Origin: Circinella minor
Lineage: Eukaryota > Mucoromycota > Mucoromycetes > Mucorales > Lichtheimiaceae
Assembly (NCBI GenBank): GCA_016758965.1
Contig: JAEPRB010000408.1
Location: 1-24,504, forward strand
Direction of reading: 5' to 3'
Length of the DNA: 24,504 nucleotides
Part shown: piece by piece, positions 9,782 to 19,140 of the stretch
How the letters are laid out: each line of letters opens with the position of its first letter
How positions within the stretch are numbered: the stretch's first letter is position 1
The notes under the pieces: generated by a model
The model's input: the letters and a program-made list of their open reading frames with translations, nothing else
Told to the model about the DNA's origin: nothing
Database searches by the model: none
Translations under genes and position numbers: made by a program

Positions 9782-11225
9782 TTAATCTAATCCAATATCG
9801 TTCTTCGATTTCAAATCCCTCGATGGCTCCCCAAATCTGACATTTTCAGGGAGTGGATCCAAGAGAACGTATCGATCTTTACCTTTGCGAAGTTCTGTCC
9901 ATGGAATTTTTGCTTGTAGCTGTCCAAAGCTGGGGGCCTGCGCATCTATTACAATTATTTGGAATGGTGATCACCAAAAATGCATAGTCAACCCCACACA
10001 TAAACTTACTGTAAAGTTTTCTGATCTCTTCTTTAATATAGTTGATAGTTTCTTGAACGGGTCCTGCATGTCGTAATCCAATCAAATCAGCATATATATT
10101 AGTATAAATAAAATACATCATACGTACCAGTCCTTTTAACGCATTGTCGTTTTGTCTTGCTAAGATTTGATTGACCATCGTTGCCTTCAGATATAGTATA
10201 GCTTGCAGCGTATGTAGTGTAATCTGTTTAAATTTATTAATGTGTTGTTGGTCTTTTTGAAATTCTGTATCGTCTATTACCATTAACCAGCGAGCTCTTG
10301 CAAAAGAAGTCAAACTTGGCTTGTAAATCTGCATATCGGGGGCCTTCTGCCAATGTTTGGCAACGCATCCAAAACTTTCCTCCCATTTCTACATTTTCAA
10401 CAATGAGTTACAAATAACATGAAATTCATTAATAAATAAAACAACGCATTATACCTGTTCCCAAAAAAGAATCATACAAAAAGAACTCGTCACTTGACTT
10501 TCGAACATAGGGGAAACCTAAACAGACAAAGCTCTCTATACCGGTAACTGATCGTAGATACTTCAAGTCATTGTATACCCGTGAATAAACGTCTTTTGCG
10601 TACTCGGATCGAAGTTTGTTGGCGCGAGGCGTCAAATCAGCAAGAGCAACATAGCCTTTCAAACCTAAATCCAAGTTATGTTTCTCAGCCTTAGCCTTGA
10701 AATCGGCTTTTACGTCAGGAGTATACTCCTGGCTGTAACGCTTGATACGCTCCTTGTTGGTCTCTATTGTTGCAATTAGCAGTTAGTACACAAACATATA
10801 CTCGTAATACTCACCTATAATTATTAACCTTTGAGAAGTCTTGTAGTCTCGAGTTCTTGGCTCCTTTTTTTAGCAACAAAGCTGTTCCAACCAGAACGAG
10901 CTTTTGTTGTCATGAACAACCTGGTAATGTGATTTCCACATCTCCTTTCCACTTCTTCCAAAGAAGCGCCAAGTTCAACAGCCAAAGATGCTTTCTTTTG
11001 CGCAAACTCTTGCATCAATTGAAAGCATCTCACATCAAGAACTCGTAAACGTTCATTTTCCTCTTTTTCCGCTTCATTTGGTTCCTCCATTTCTACAACT
11101 TCTTGCGCATTATACTCTACGCGCTGCTGCTGTTGATTCGCGTCGATCAATCCCCCATCTTGATCAACTGTGAGATTGTTACCCCATGTAAAAGATGTAG
11201 TTTGTATAGATTGATTTAAGTCCAT
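9782..11225 (-). CDS. Six-exon gene, weakly HMG-box-like 375-aa protein
   Basis: The start is the ATG at 11225. Exons are 11225-10829, 10763-10455, 10388-10281, 10223-10128, 10063-10010 and 9945-9782. The introns are 57-66 nt and all phase 1, and the frame stays open to TAA at 9784-9782. The first intron holds a clear TACTAAC branch site. The protein begins Gln-rich, then has an acidic Glu-rich, probably helical stretch (NEAEKEENERLRVLD) and a long predicted helix (FQLMQEFAQKKASL). Residues about 105-160 (SGWNSFVAKKRSQE... RIKRYSQEYTPD... FKAKAEKHN) resemble the spacing of an HMG box, a DNA-binding fold, but not strongly. The C-terminal part (IPWTELRKGKDRYVLL) is not recognised. A decayed relative lies at 4225-5797 on the other side of the MULE, so this is a multicopy family and may itself be transposon-borne. 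One oddity is a second, stronger donor (GTGAGT at 10815) in intron 1, whose use would add an in-frame stop. Confidence 0.7.
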
Positions 11226-12129
11226 AATAAAGAAAAAGAAGTTATTAGAATATAGTACGGTAAAGAAAAAACATGAAAATGTGCTTTTATTTTTTTTTAA
11301 GTTTTGTACTACATTATATTATTAAGCTACCATACGAGGAATCCAGTCACTACTTAAAAGCAATTTCTGCCTATGTCGGCTGATTTCGGCTGATTTCGGT
11401 CGTTCCTAAGGCCCACTTTTACAAATTTGAAACTACTTTGGAGGTAGCCGGCAGGGAAATATTAGCTGGAAATAATCATGCATAGCTGAAAGGGGTTATT
11501 TAGCCACAGCAAAAAAAATATAAATGGGTCGGTTTTTTTTTTCTTTTCCCACCTTATTTTTTCCTTTTTTGATAAAAAAAACACAATTGTAGAAACTATA
11601 ATAAGATCTGAATTATATGTCTTTTTTTTGTGAGATATGTTTATCTTGTGAAAGAAAAAAAACAGAAGGACCAAATAGAGAGGTAAGTAGTATAAAGTTG
11701 GAGGAAACAAAACGGTAATTGTGTTCAAGAAACATGACTATATTCAACATGGAAGAGAGGGACACCGACAATATAAGAAAAGGAAAGCATTCTATTCAAA
11801 ATGATTTATGTGCCTAAAGGAACGGAAACGTCATGGTTAGAACAAAAAAAAAGTATACAAAAAGATATAAAATAACAGTTGCTAAAACTTTCAAGACACG
11901 CGTTGCTTTAGTAATCTATATAACGAGCATCTCAACCAACAATGTAGTCGACAATCGTACATCAATATTGAACACAATGAACGTCAATCTATACTATCCT
12001 AAAAACAGTGTTACAAAAAAAAGAACCAAAGAACAAGCAAGCAACTACTTGTTTTCCAACTCACCAAACAAAGCTATTTTTAAAAGTTAAAAAAAGACTT
12101 TACTTTTGCAGCAAGCTATAATATGTTTT
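11226..12129. other. Intergenic stretch upstream of the 9782-11225 gene
   Basis: This holds the likely promoter of the minus-strand gene. A more GC-rich patch at 11365-11455 includes a short tandem CGGCTGATTT motif (11378-11399), of unknown meaning. The open frame at 11833-12090 plus is Lys/Thr/Asn-rich, matches nothing I know, and was not accepted as a gene. Confidence 0.45.
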
Positions 12130-12387
12130 CTACGCCTAATATTATTAATAAAACAGCACATATTATCAAAGAAACACACGGATGATAAAAGGTTAAAGAG
12201 TGAATCAGGTATTAAAAGTATGAATTGGATTCCAAGTAGTGTTGTTGTTATGGCTAGCATATTATTATTATTATTATCATCAATAAAGTATATACATAAA
12301 TTCTTTTGGATAATCGACTCTATCTTATTGGACGTTCTCGAGTATGCTGTTATCGATACCAGGATGGTTTCGATCCCTCATAATCAT
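12130..12387 (-). repeat. Dispersed repeat, copy A
   Basis: This is almost exactly the reverse complement of 24247-24504. Only a few differences can be seen, clustered at a short ATT/ATC microsatellite near 12258-12284 and a few single bases. No coding capacity is evident. Because copy C runs off the window end, the true length may be greater than 258 bp. Confidence 0.9.
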
Positions 12388-12423
12388 TATTGGAAATAAA
12401 TATGCTAAAGGTTGAAACGAGAG

Positions 12424-12480
12424 TATTTAAAAGAGTGATTGGGTTACACACGAAGCATTTTTTCTTTCTTTTCTTCTCAC
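12424..12480 (+). promoter_or_regulatory. Putative core promoter of the TPR gene
   Basis: A TATA-like TATTTAAAAG (12424-12433) lies about 60 bp upstream of the ATG at 12494. It is followed by a T/C-rich tract (12459-12480), a common setting for fungal transcription starts. This is inference from motif and spacing only. Confidence 0.4.
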
Positions 12481-12493
12481 TACTTTAAAAGTT

Positions 12494-12983
12494 ATGCAAC
12501 CTACCAATAACCGTCCTCCCCTAGAAACTTCCAATGAAGCAAGCGGTAATGATTTACCCTTTGATATTATTCGTCTGCACTTCTTGCTTACTCATAAATT
12601 GACACTAACATGAATCAACACATATATAGCCATCGCCAATCCTGAAGAAGCATTGGTAAATGAGCTTGAAGAAATAAAACGGAATGCTATCCGTGTGCTG
12701 ACTTTGCGAGCAGCTTGTTATGCTGCGAAACAGCAGTATAGAGATGAGTTGAGGGACGGATGGATGTTAATCAACATCGCCTCTGAAGATCCTGCTGGAT
12801 ATCTTTGTGTTGGACGACGTTATGCTTCACAAGGACGACACCAGCGTGCCCTTGACGTGTTTAGGAAGGGTTTGGAGTCTGTACCTATGAGTCATTCTGA
12901 CTACCATTGTCTCCTTCAAGGTAAAATGCATGCTCAGCAATCTCTTTAACGTTGAGCGCGTTTCGAAAGTTGCAGGTAAATAA
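12494..12983 (+). CDS. Short TPR protein, front part of a Pof3-type F-box protein
   Basis: Exons are 12494-12545, 12630-12920 and 12976-12983. Intron 1 has a CACTAACATG branch site, and both introns are phase 1. The product is 116 residues. If the last intron is retained, the frame ends at 12949 with 9 other residues. Residues about 35-115 form helical pairs of tetratricopeptide type (RAACYAAKQQYRDEL, GRRYASQGRHQRALDVFRKG, ending SDYHCLLQ). This matches, from memory of the family, the N-terminal TPR block of fungal F-box/LRR proteins such as Pof3 and Dia2, which bind partners for SCF ubiquitin ligase. Here the protein stops right after the TPR block. There is no F-box or leucine-rich part, and none follows within 400 bp, so it is either a 3'-truncated duplicate or a solo TPR gene. 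Confidence 0.65.
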
Positions 12984-13415
12984 AGAAAAAGTTTGGTTTA
13001 GGTGTACATGAAAAAAGCATTCACCTAATATATACATATATTTCCTTCTTCCTTTTTTTTCCCCATAAAATATATCTCTCAAGAAGAAAAAACAAAAAGC
13101 AATCTGGATCGGATGATGTTTAAATTTTTTCTCTTAAACAAAATAAAAAAAAAGATTGGAAACCTGTAGGATATGTATACAGTTGCAACCATAAAATATA
13201 ATTAGTAGTAAATCAAACTGGATAGAGGTATATAAGAATGGCTGATGTATATGATTGGAAGACGTGAGTAGTTGTAAAATACAGCTTTACTTGTTCTCAG
13301 TTACTTTGCGATAACAAATCAATAAAAAAAAAATATAGAGGAGTTTATAGAAAGGGAGAGTAGAATTAGGTTTTATTAAAAGGTTGCGAAGTAGATGATT
13401 ATATTAGGATATTTA
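12984..13415. other. Spacer between convergent genes
   Basis: AT-rich, without coding frames. It should contain the 3' ends of the TPR gene (plus) and of the transposase-derived gene (minus). Nothing else is recognised. Confidence 0.5.
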
Positions 13416-14836
13416 TTAGGAAATGATTGGAAAGGCGAGGTCAATATATGAAGCACATTTAGGAGGATCAATTTTGTCCATAGCAGACTCTAACCGTTGA
13501 ATGATAGTCTCGTTTTTTCTTTGGTCTAGCAAAGAACGAGAACAGACACGTTGCACCTCTCGGAAAATTTTTTCCGCAGGGTTCCAAGAGCCATCATGGC
13601 GGGGAAGAAAAAAAACTTTGTGGCCCCAATCTTCTATTTCTTTCTTCACCTGCTCCACTTCTTCGGCCGGCCCACTATCCAAGCCAAAGAAAAAGTTTTC
13701 CCTGCTCTGATCACTGAGCTTGGTCATCACTCTCTTGACAAAGGCTGTCATGTCTTGAGTTGAAGTTGGACATTCAAGACAGCGAATCCCCTGCTCGACA
13801 ATCCCAGCGGTGCCAAATGCAATCAACATACTCAGATCAGCAACGTCGTGGTGATCTTCCTCCTTGCGTGACTTTTTTGGTCTTGTTTCTGGGTATGTAC
13901 GGCGCAAGTTGTAAACGTACGATGCTTCGCCAATAAAAATGCAATTTTCACGTACATTGACTTCACCGGCGTTCAACGTTTGCCAATACTTATGGGTGTA
14001 TTCTTCTTCTTCTTCTTCCGAAGGCATGGATGGGTAGCTCGGAACCCGTTGGAAAGTAATTTGAGCATTTTTACGTAACCAATTTTGCAGAGATGACACT
14101 GCGGGTGTTGCGATGGTTCCATCATCCACAAAAGCAAAATAAATGTCCTCGACGGACATGTTTGGATTCTCATCCACCTCATTCAGAATAAAAGAAACAG
14201 TTTCTTCTGTGAAACTGCTCTTTGCTTTATGGCCTCTGGTGCTGGGGGATGCCTTACCACGAGCCTTGTAACGTCGAAGAGTGTCACGCAACGTACCCAC
14301 CTTGATTCCGGTTCTTCCTGCTGCCTTATCAACACTCATGCCATAAATTTTGACACTTTCGACAGCAAGCGCAATCTTGGCATCTGAATACTTCTCATAA
14401 TTCCCATTGGCACGTTGCGTCATAGGTTTCTTGACACGGCTACCATTGGGTCTCTTTGGAAGTTTACCAAACGACTTGTTGGTAACTTGCTGGCTGGTGG
14501 TACCAGATTGCTCGACAACATCGGCATTATCTGTCGATGCTGCTTCCTCGTCACGGACCTCTGTCATTTCGGTATCTTTTGTTATATATTGGTTAGTAAA
14601 AAGAATCACGATATGTTTGGCTAATACCTTATCAACCATCTGTTCGTTTTCCTTTCATAGGTTTACACTGTGATTATTTGAGTAGATATATTTTATATAC
14701 ATTATTTAACTCGTTTATGCATACCTTCACCCTGGAAACTCATTGTTCGTTGGAACATGGTACTTAAAACCACCGATGCTTCGAGTTCTGATTCGGTGCG
14801 GTTGTCGTTGTTGGTGTTGGCTTGGTTAGTGTTCAT
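13416..14836 (-). CDS. Tc1/mariner-IS630-type transposase homologue, catalytic Asp lost
   Basis: Exon 1 is 14836-14725 (begins MNTNQANTNND), with a 149-nt intron carrying a TACTAAC branch site, and exon 2 is 14575-13416. The product is 423 residues. After an acidic, low-complexity N-terminus comes a basic stretch and a helix-turn-helix of transposase type (residues about 98-145, IYGMSVDKAAGRTGIKVGT). A second HTH-like part and the RNase H-like core follow. In the core the first catalytic Asp is replaced: NCIFIGEAS (Gly 253) where the related gene at 16102-17849 has NCIFIDE. The second Asp is kept (GLDSGP, 337), but the usual NAPIH after it is lost. The third acid is kept in NPAEK (Glu 372), with DD34E-like spacing. 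The GGC codon at 13931-13929 is one A-to-G change from an Asp codon. Despite this, the frame and splice sites are intact. It is probably unable to cut DNA. It could be a domesticated DNA-binding protein or a recently disabled transposase. Confidence 0.8.
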
Positions 14837-15653
14837 TGCTAAAGTAAGTTTATATTTATAACTTTTGTTAGTTCTACTCTAAAAATCATATTTATATATT
14901 TATAACTCTTTCCCTTATGTGAGAATAAAGCTTTGCACATACTGTGTAAATATTTACGATTAAAAGTTTATTGAAAAGAATAAGAAGGGAGGACAAAACA
15001 AAAAGTGTATCGAAGTGTTTTATATGTGTGTGGAGTTCTTAATGAATCATTCCGGATCAGAATAGTATCATTTTAAACCTAATATGTTTCAAACAAAAAC
15101 ATTGACAGATATGATCAATTGAAGAGACTTTGTTGGAACTAAAAAAAATGAGATATACTCACTTGTACACCGATCAATGATGTTAGATAATGTTAAAAAA
15201 AAACACTATACAATTAATAATGTTAACTTTGATATTAATAAAAACAACAATCATTAATCATAACGTAACACCAAAAAAAAAAGAACGCGTTCATAAATAT
15301 TTGAAATTACTATCATGAGATTTTATTTTATTTCTCAACTATATATCTATTCCCACTTCTTATGCAACTATTCCTCTTCTTCTTTTGCAAATCAAGATTA
15401 TACGATGGGAATGACTAGGAACTGTTATATACATAACAGCTGTGAAACTCTTAAAGTAATAATTCAACCTATAAAACAATGATTACCCATTATATCCATC
15501 CATAATATACATGTATCAATATACTTCTTTTTTTAAAGCGGGTTGATTGATGTGTAAAATTTCATCCTTCAAAAAAGAAACTATAAAGTTATTCTAGATA
15601 TAACTAAATAATACGATGATCAACAAAATTGCAACATAGCACAATACATAACC
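14837..15653. other. AT-rich spacer
   Basis: No coding frame was found. The 5' side of the 13416-14836 gene lies here. A short perfect palindrome arm pair, CTGTTAT and ATAACAG, sits at about 15422-15439. No inverted repeats that would bound either transposase gene could be matched by eye. Confidence 0.45.
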
Positions 15654-15818
15654 ATGCTTGTAAGATTGAAAGACAAATATTACGAAGACAAAGGATGGAA
15701 TAGTTTTCAAACAATAGCCGGAAAACAGTTTAACGATCAAATTCATACACGATCTCAACTAACTGATTTGGATATTACAAATTCCCAAACGAGTACAATC
15801 AAAAGTAAATGGAAGTAG
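15654..15818 (+). CDS. 54-codon frame resembling a Myb/SANT-like domain end
   Basis: An ATG at 15654 opens a 54-residue frame with balanced composition, unlike the chance frames around it. The segment KGWNSFQTIAGKQF, then TRSQL and finally IKSKWK follows the loose pattern of Myb/SANT-like DNA-binding domains of transposon proteins (Trp, then I/F, then Leu, then a Lys-Trp end). It is too short to hold a full domain and has no recognisable neighbour exon. It is most likely a relic of a transposon gene, or chance. Confidence 0.3.
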   Translation: MLVRLKDKYYEDKGWNSFQTIAGKQFNDQIHTRSQLTDLDITNSQTSTIKSKWK

Positions 15819-16101
15819 TTATATTGAAGTATTGTTAATTAACACGCGTTGGAATCTAGAAAGAAAAGGAAACACTTGTCATAGAGAAGTTGAAGTTTTA
15901 AATGAAGAAGGATGCAATAGTATAAAAAAGAAAAATATAAGTCCCCAGTTTTACTACAGCTGACTTTTTTGTCATACTTTTTTTTTTCTGTCTTCTTCCC
16001 TTTTGTAATTTTTTAAACCGAAAAATATATTTATAAAGTGATAAAATAGAATAAAATAAAGTGAGAAGAGGGATAATAGTTATGTAGTGGGAGGAAAGAA
16101 T

Positions 16102-17849
16102 TTAAAGATCATCTTCATGTGCAATACACCGAGGAAAGAAGCTTATGGAGTGGGAAACCCATCCTTTATAATCACTAGGAGTTACCTTGGCAATTGCCGC
16201 GGAAATTCGATCCTCCAGTTGTTTTTGTTGTTTTTCGGTTTCTGTTCCTTCTTGGTTATCATCTTCCGTATCGTCTTCTGTATCGATTAACGCATTTTTG
16301 TACAATATCTTGATCTTGGAAAAAAATTCTTCGATAGGATTAAGGAACGGAGAATACCGTGGCAGCATTATGATATGATGGCCTCGCTTCTCTACCTCAT
16401 CTTTAATCCACCGTGCTACATGAATTGGTGCATTATCAATAACCAAGTAGCACCCTGTGCGGCCTTGCTCCTCGAGACGATCCATAACCAAGTGCAAAAA
16501 TGCAAGAAAGTCATGACTATTGGTTCCTTTTGTTTTTTTCATTTCTTGTTCACCATTTTTTTCTTCATCTTCTTTTTCCTTGGTTGTTTGAGACTTTTTT
16601 TTACCTTTGCCCTTCTTTTTTTTATCTGTTTTTTGAGGGATTCTCAGAGATGCTTCCACCAGCCCATCGTTACAAACAGCAGCCAAAAGAGTGATAGTTG
16701 GCGAACGTCTAGTCTTTACCTTGATACGCACTGGTCTTCCGCGTTCAGACCATCCATAATTACGCCGCATACTGGCATTAAACAGACATTCATCGATAAA
16801 AATACAATTACTTTCGTAATCAATTTGCTTACTATGAATGTACTGGCGCACCCACTCTTCTCTCATTCTTTTGGTATCGGTATCTGTACGACGTTCGGGA
16901 TACCATCCTGCTCGCTTCAATGATAGACGACATTTCTGCGTCAGGTGTCGATGAAGGGTAGATTGTGAGATGGTCACATTAAATTTTTTTTCAAATGATT
17001 CTTGAATTTGTTGCAATGTGGCCGTGTTATGTTTCTTGATAAACATTTCAATATGTTCAGCACCTTGGCTGTCAATTTTCCCTTGCGTAGTTCTTGTTTT
17101 GGATTTTGGAAAAGCATTTCCAGTGGACTTGTGTTCGTTTATGATCTTTGTAACATTAGACCGACTGGTTCCCACAGATCGAGCGGCTGCATCATGCGTC
17201 ATGCCATAAACTCGTACGCTGTTCAGTATTGTCTGGATCTGTTTTTCAGTCAAATTTTTACCATATGATTTACGGCTTTTCTTGCTAGGACGATTAGCAA
17301 GAGATGTAACTTGTTCTACAGTGGCAATAGAGGATAGTGTACCAATATTTGATAAGATTGATCGCATTACAGGAAGATTTGCCACTTGCGGATCCGTCTT
17401 GTTTTCGCTTTCATCATGGCTATCACAATCAGCGTTCCGGTATACATAGCGGGACTCTGGGAGTATACTGTCGTTCAGTTGCTCATCTTCACTCATAGGA
17501 TTTACATCGCCATCTAATATGAAGATATGGTTATATAAATAAATATTATTTTCATAAAAGCTCTCTTACCATCTTCGACTTCCGAGCTATTTGATTCAAC
17601 CGTCTCTTCGTTCATTAGCATTTCCTGATCACAATTTCTACCTATTTATTACCAAAGTTAGTACTTTATATTTAATCTATCAAAGTGCTACTGACCAGGT
17701 TGCTTATTTTGCTTAGCATTCAAACTAATTGAACTAAAAGCCTTAGCTAATGTGGATGATCTCGCTGTCTGGGAGCGAGTTTTTGGGACATATGTTCGTT
17801 TTGTTACTCTGCCAGTATTGCGAGTTTTTAAGGAAGTAGTGTTGGTCAT
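16102..17849 (-). CDS. Tc1/mariner-IS630-type transposase, intact DD34E
   Basis: Exons are 17849-17696, 17641-17570 and 17513-16102. Introns are 54 and 56 nt, phase 1, the first with a TACTAAC branch site. The product is 545 residues. The N-terminus (TKRTYVPKTRSQTARSS) is basic, followed by an acidic stretch. The helix-turn-helix (about 172-200, VYGMTHDAAARSVGTSRSNV) and a second one (about 240-275) should bind the element ends. The catalytic core has Asp 316 (CIFIDE), Asp 435 (VIDNAPIH) and Glu 470 (FLNPIEEFF), with 34 residues between the last two acids, so cut-and-paste activity is plausible. An unusual Lys/Glu-rich insert (about 369-406) splits the core between the first and second Asp. 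A further acidic, Gln-rich stretch (about 486-510) precedes the C-terminus. All residues expected of an active enzyme are present, and no stop or frame break was seen. Confidence 0.85.
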
Positions 17850-17916
17850 TGATGTTAGAAAATGTGTAAAAATTGTAAACAAGAAGAAAAAAATAGTAAT
17901 AACGATAAAGCTTTAT

Positions 17917-18414
17917 TTATTCTTTTAATAACTTTTCTACTGGTACTACTGGAGTACCAAATATTTTGATACATGAAAAGGGAATTGTTCTGTATTTTGT
18001 AATTTTCAGAGGCGGTTTGACTACCAATGTTGGTGAGCAGATGTTTGATGAGAATGCATCAAGATCATTTTGAAGCGCTGATTGCTTTTGCATCGAGATC
18101 TTGATAGCTTTGTCTTGTGCTTAAATATTATGATATGTGTTAATATCCCTGTCATTTTTTTTCTTTTTGTTTTCTTTTATAAAACATAGTTTCTTACTTT
18201 GGGTTTCTTCTAAGCTCAAATCATTCAGTCTTCTTGCGAGCTCATGCTCCTCCTGCTGACCATGCGTCTCCTGTAACAATTGAACTGAGCCGATCAAAGA
18301 CTTAAGTCGAGTAGAAGCAGCTCTTAGTTCTGCAGCAGTAGGACCAGCCTTCTTCAAGCTTTTTCTTGGGATGGCTTGTCTTTTTCTTTCTGTTGTTTTT
18401 TTTGTTTTCGCCAT
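17917..18414 (-). CDS. Small basic coiled-coil protein next to the transposase
   Basis: Exon 1 is 18414-18198 and exon 2 is 18119-17917. The 78-nt intron is phase 1 (donor GTAAGA, acceptor TTTAAG). The product is 139 residues. The N-terminus is strongly basic (MAKTKKTTERKRQAIPRK). Residues about 28-72 look like a long helix able to form a coiled coil (LRAASTRLKSLIGSVQLL, then EEHELARRLNDLSLEE). The C-terminus is more hydrophobic, with Pro and Ile (FGTPVVPVEKLLKE). I do not recognise the family. It ends 67 bp before the start codon of the transposase on the same strand, with its stop overlapping an AATAAA-like signal. A role as accessory DNA-binding or partner protein of the transposase is inference from position and charge. 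Alternatively it is an upstream alternative first part of the transposase gene, or an unrelated gene. Confidence 0.6.
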
Positions 18415-18470
18415 TATTGGTAAAAAGGATCGTATGAAAGGTTCGCGCACAAATCAAGATAATTATCACT

Positions 18471-19140
18471 AGTTATGGCGTAACTATATTTGAACGAGAA
18501 AAAAACAAATCCCATCATAGCAATTTGGATTCAGTACCACTTCACTTTTTTTTTCCATATTCTTTCAGTTGTTTTTGGCGTTCCTTTCTGATCAATCATA
18601 GTTTATTTGGGTGTACTAAAGTTTCACACGCCAGTTTCAATTTTTCAGAAGTAAATCCAATAATAGATTACCCAAAACAAATGATCATCTCGTTTCAGTC
18701 GCTTGCCCTTTTTTATTATGTATTTCCAATATGATTATGAAAAATCAAAATTATCACTCCATGAACCCCATCCATGACAACCTGCACTAAATTATCCAGC
18801 AGGGTATGTTCGATTATCCAAAAGCATTTCAGTATATAAATCAATTTCTAACTTCCATATTTTATTGATAATATTAATCGATAACCATCGTGTATCTATA
18901 CTAGCCACAACAACACTAGAAAGTCCATCTTTTCAACCAATTTATGGTTGTAATACCTGATCCACTCTTTGTCCTTTTCTCATCCATGTGTTTGTTTAAT
19001 AATAAGTGCTGTTAAATTGATAGTATCAGGCCCAGATGACGTATTTTGATAATCGTATCTTTATAGTAATTATGGGTCAGCTTAATCATAGATATCATTA
19101 TCAATTGAACACAACCGCTTCCAGTTAAGGCATAACTATA
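18471..19140. repeat. Segment bounded by matching imperfect palindromes
   Basis: AGTTATGGCGTAACTATA (18471-18488) and AGTTAAGGCATAACTATA (19123-19140) match at 16 of 18 bases. Because each is nearly palindromic, they also match as inverted repeats. The 670-bp segment between them has no gene and includes dispersed repeat copy B. It could be a small non-autonomous element, but no target duplication was identified. Confidence 0.3.
18795..19030 (+). repeat. Dispersed repeat, copy B (diverged)
   Basis: This is the same orientation as copy C at 24247-24504 but clearly older. Shared blocks in order include CGATTATCCAAAAG, TTTATTGAT, CAACAACACTA, AATACCTGAT, CACTCTTT, TGTGTTT and GTGCTGTT. It is noncoding. 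Confidence 0.7.

Larger units (their letters stand above)
16102..18414 (-). mobile_element. Putative two-gene IS630-type transposon
   Basis: The intact DD34E transposase gene and the small basic coiled-coil gene upstream of it lie on the same strand, 67 bp apart. That arrangement is what a compact two-gene element would show. The limits given are only those of the genes: terminal inverted repeats and a TA target duplication were looked for on both sides and not found by eye. Membership of the small gene in the element is inference. Confidence 0.45.

Noticed and set aside
9879..10334. Single 151-codon minus-strand frame as the true reading frame of this part
   Set aside because: Splicing at four consensus introns, all phase 1, gives a different continuous frame through this part that ends in a natural C-terminus, and a relative at 4225-5797 supports that frame.
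11462..11728. 88-codon minus-strand frame rich in Phe, Leu and Lys
   Set aside because: Its composition follows A and T runs. No motif, splice site or relative was seen.
11833..12090. 85-codon plus-strand frame from an ATG
   Set aside because: Lys/Thr/Asn-rich with no recognisable motif or neighbouring exon, so evidence for a gene is too thin.
12106..12399. 97-codon plus-strand frame
   Set aside because: It covers dispersed repeat copy A. The equivalent copies B and C do not keep the frame, so it is a chance frame in a noncoding repeat.
13501..14673. Several plus-strand frames of 60-90 codons
   Set aside because: All are antisense to the transposase homologue at 13416-14836, whose frame is supported by motifs and splice sites.
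16375..16923. Long open frame of 182 codons on the plus strand
   Set aside because: It lies antisense to the catalytic core of the intact transposase. The Phe-rich part is the complement of its Lys/Glu insert.
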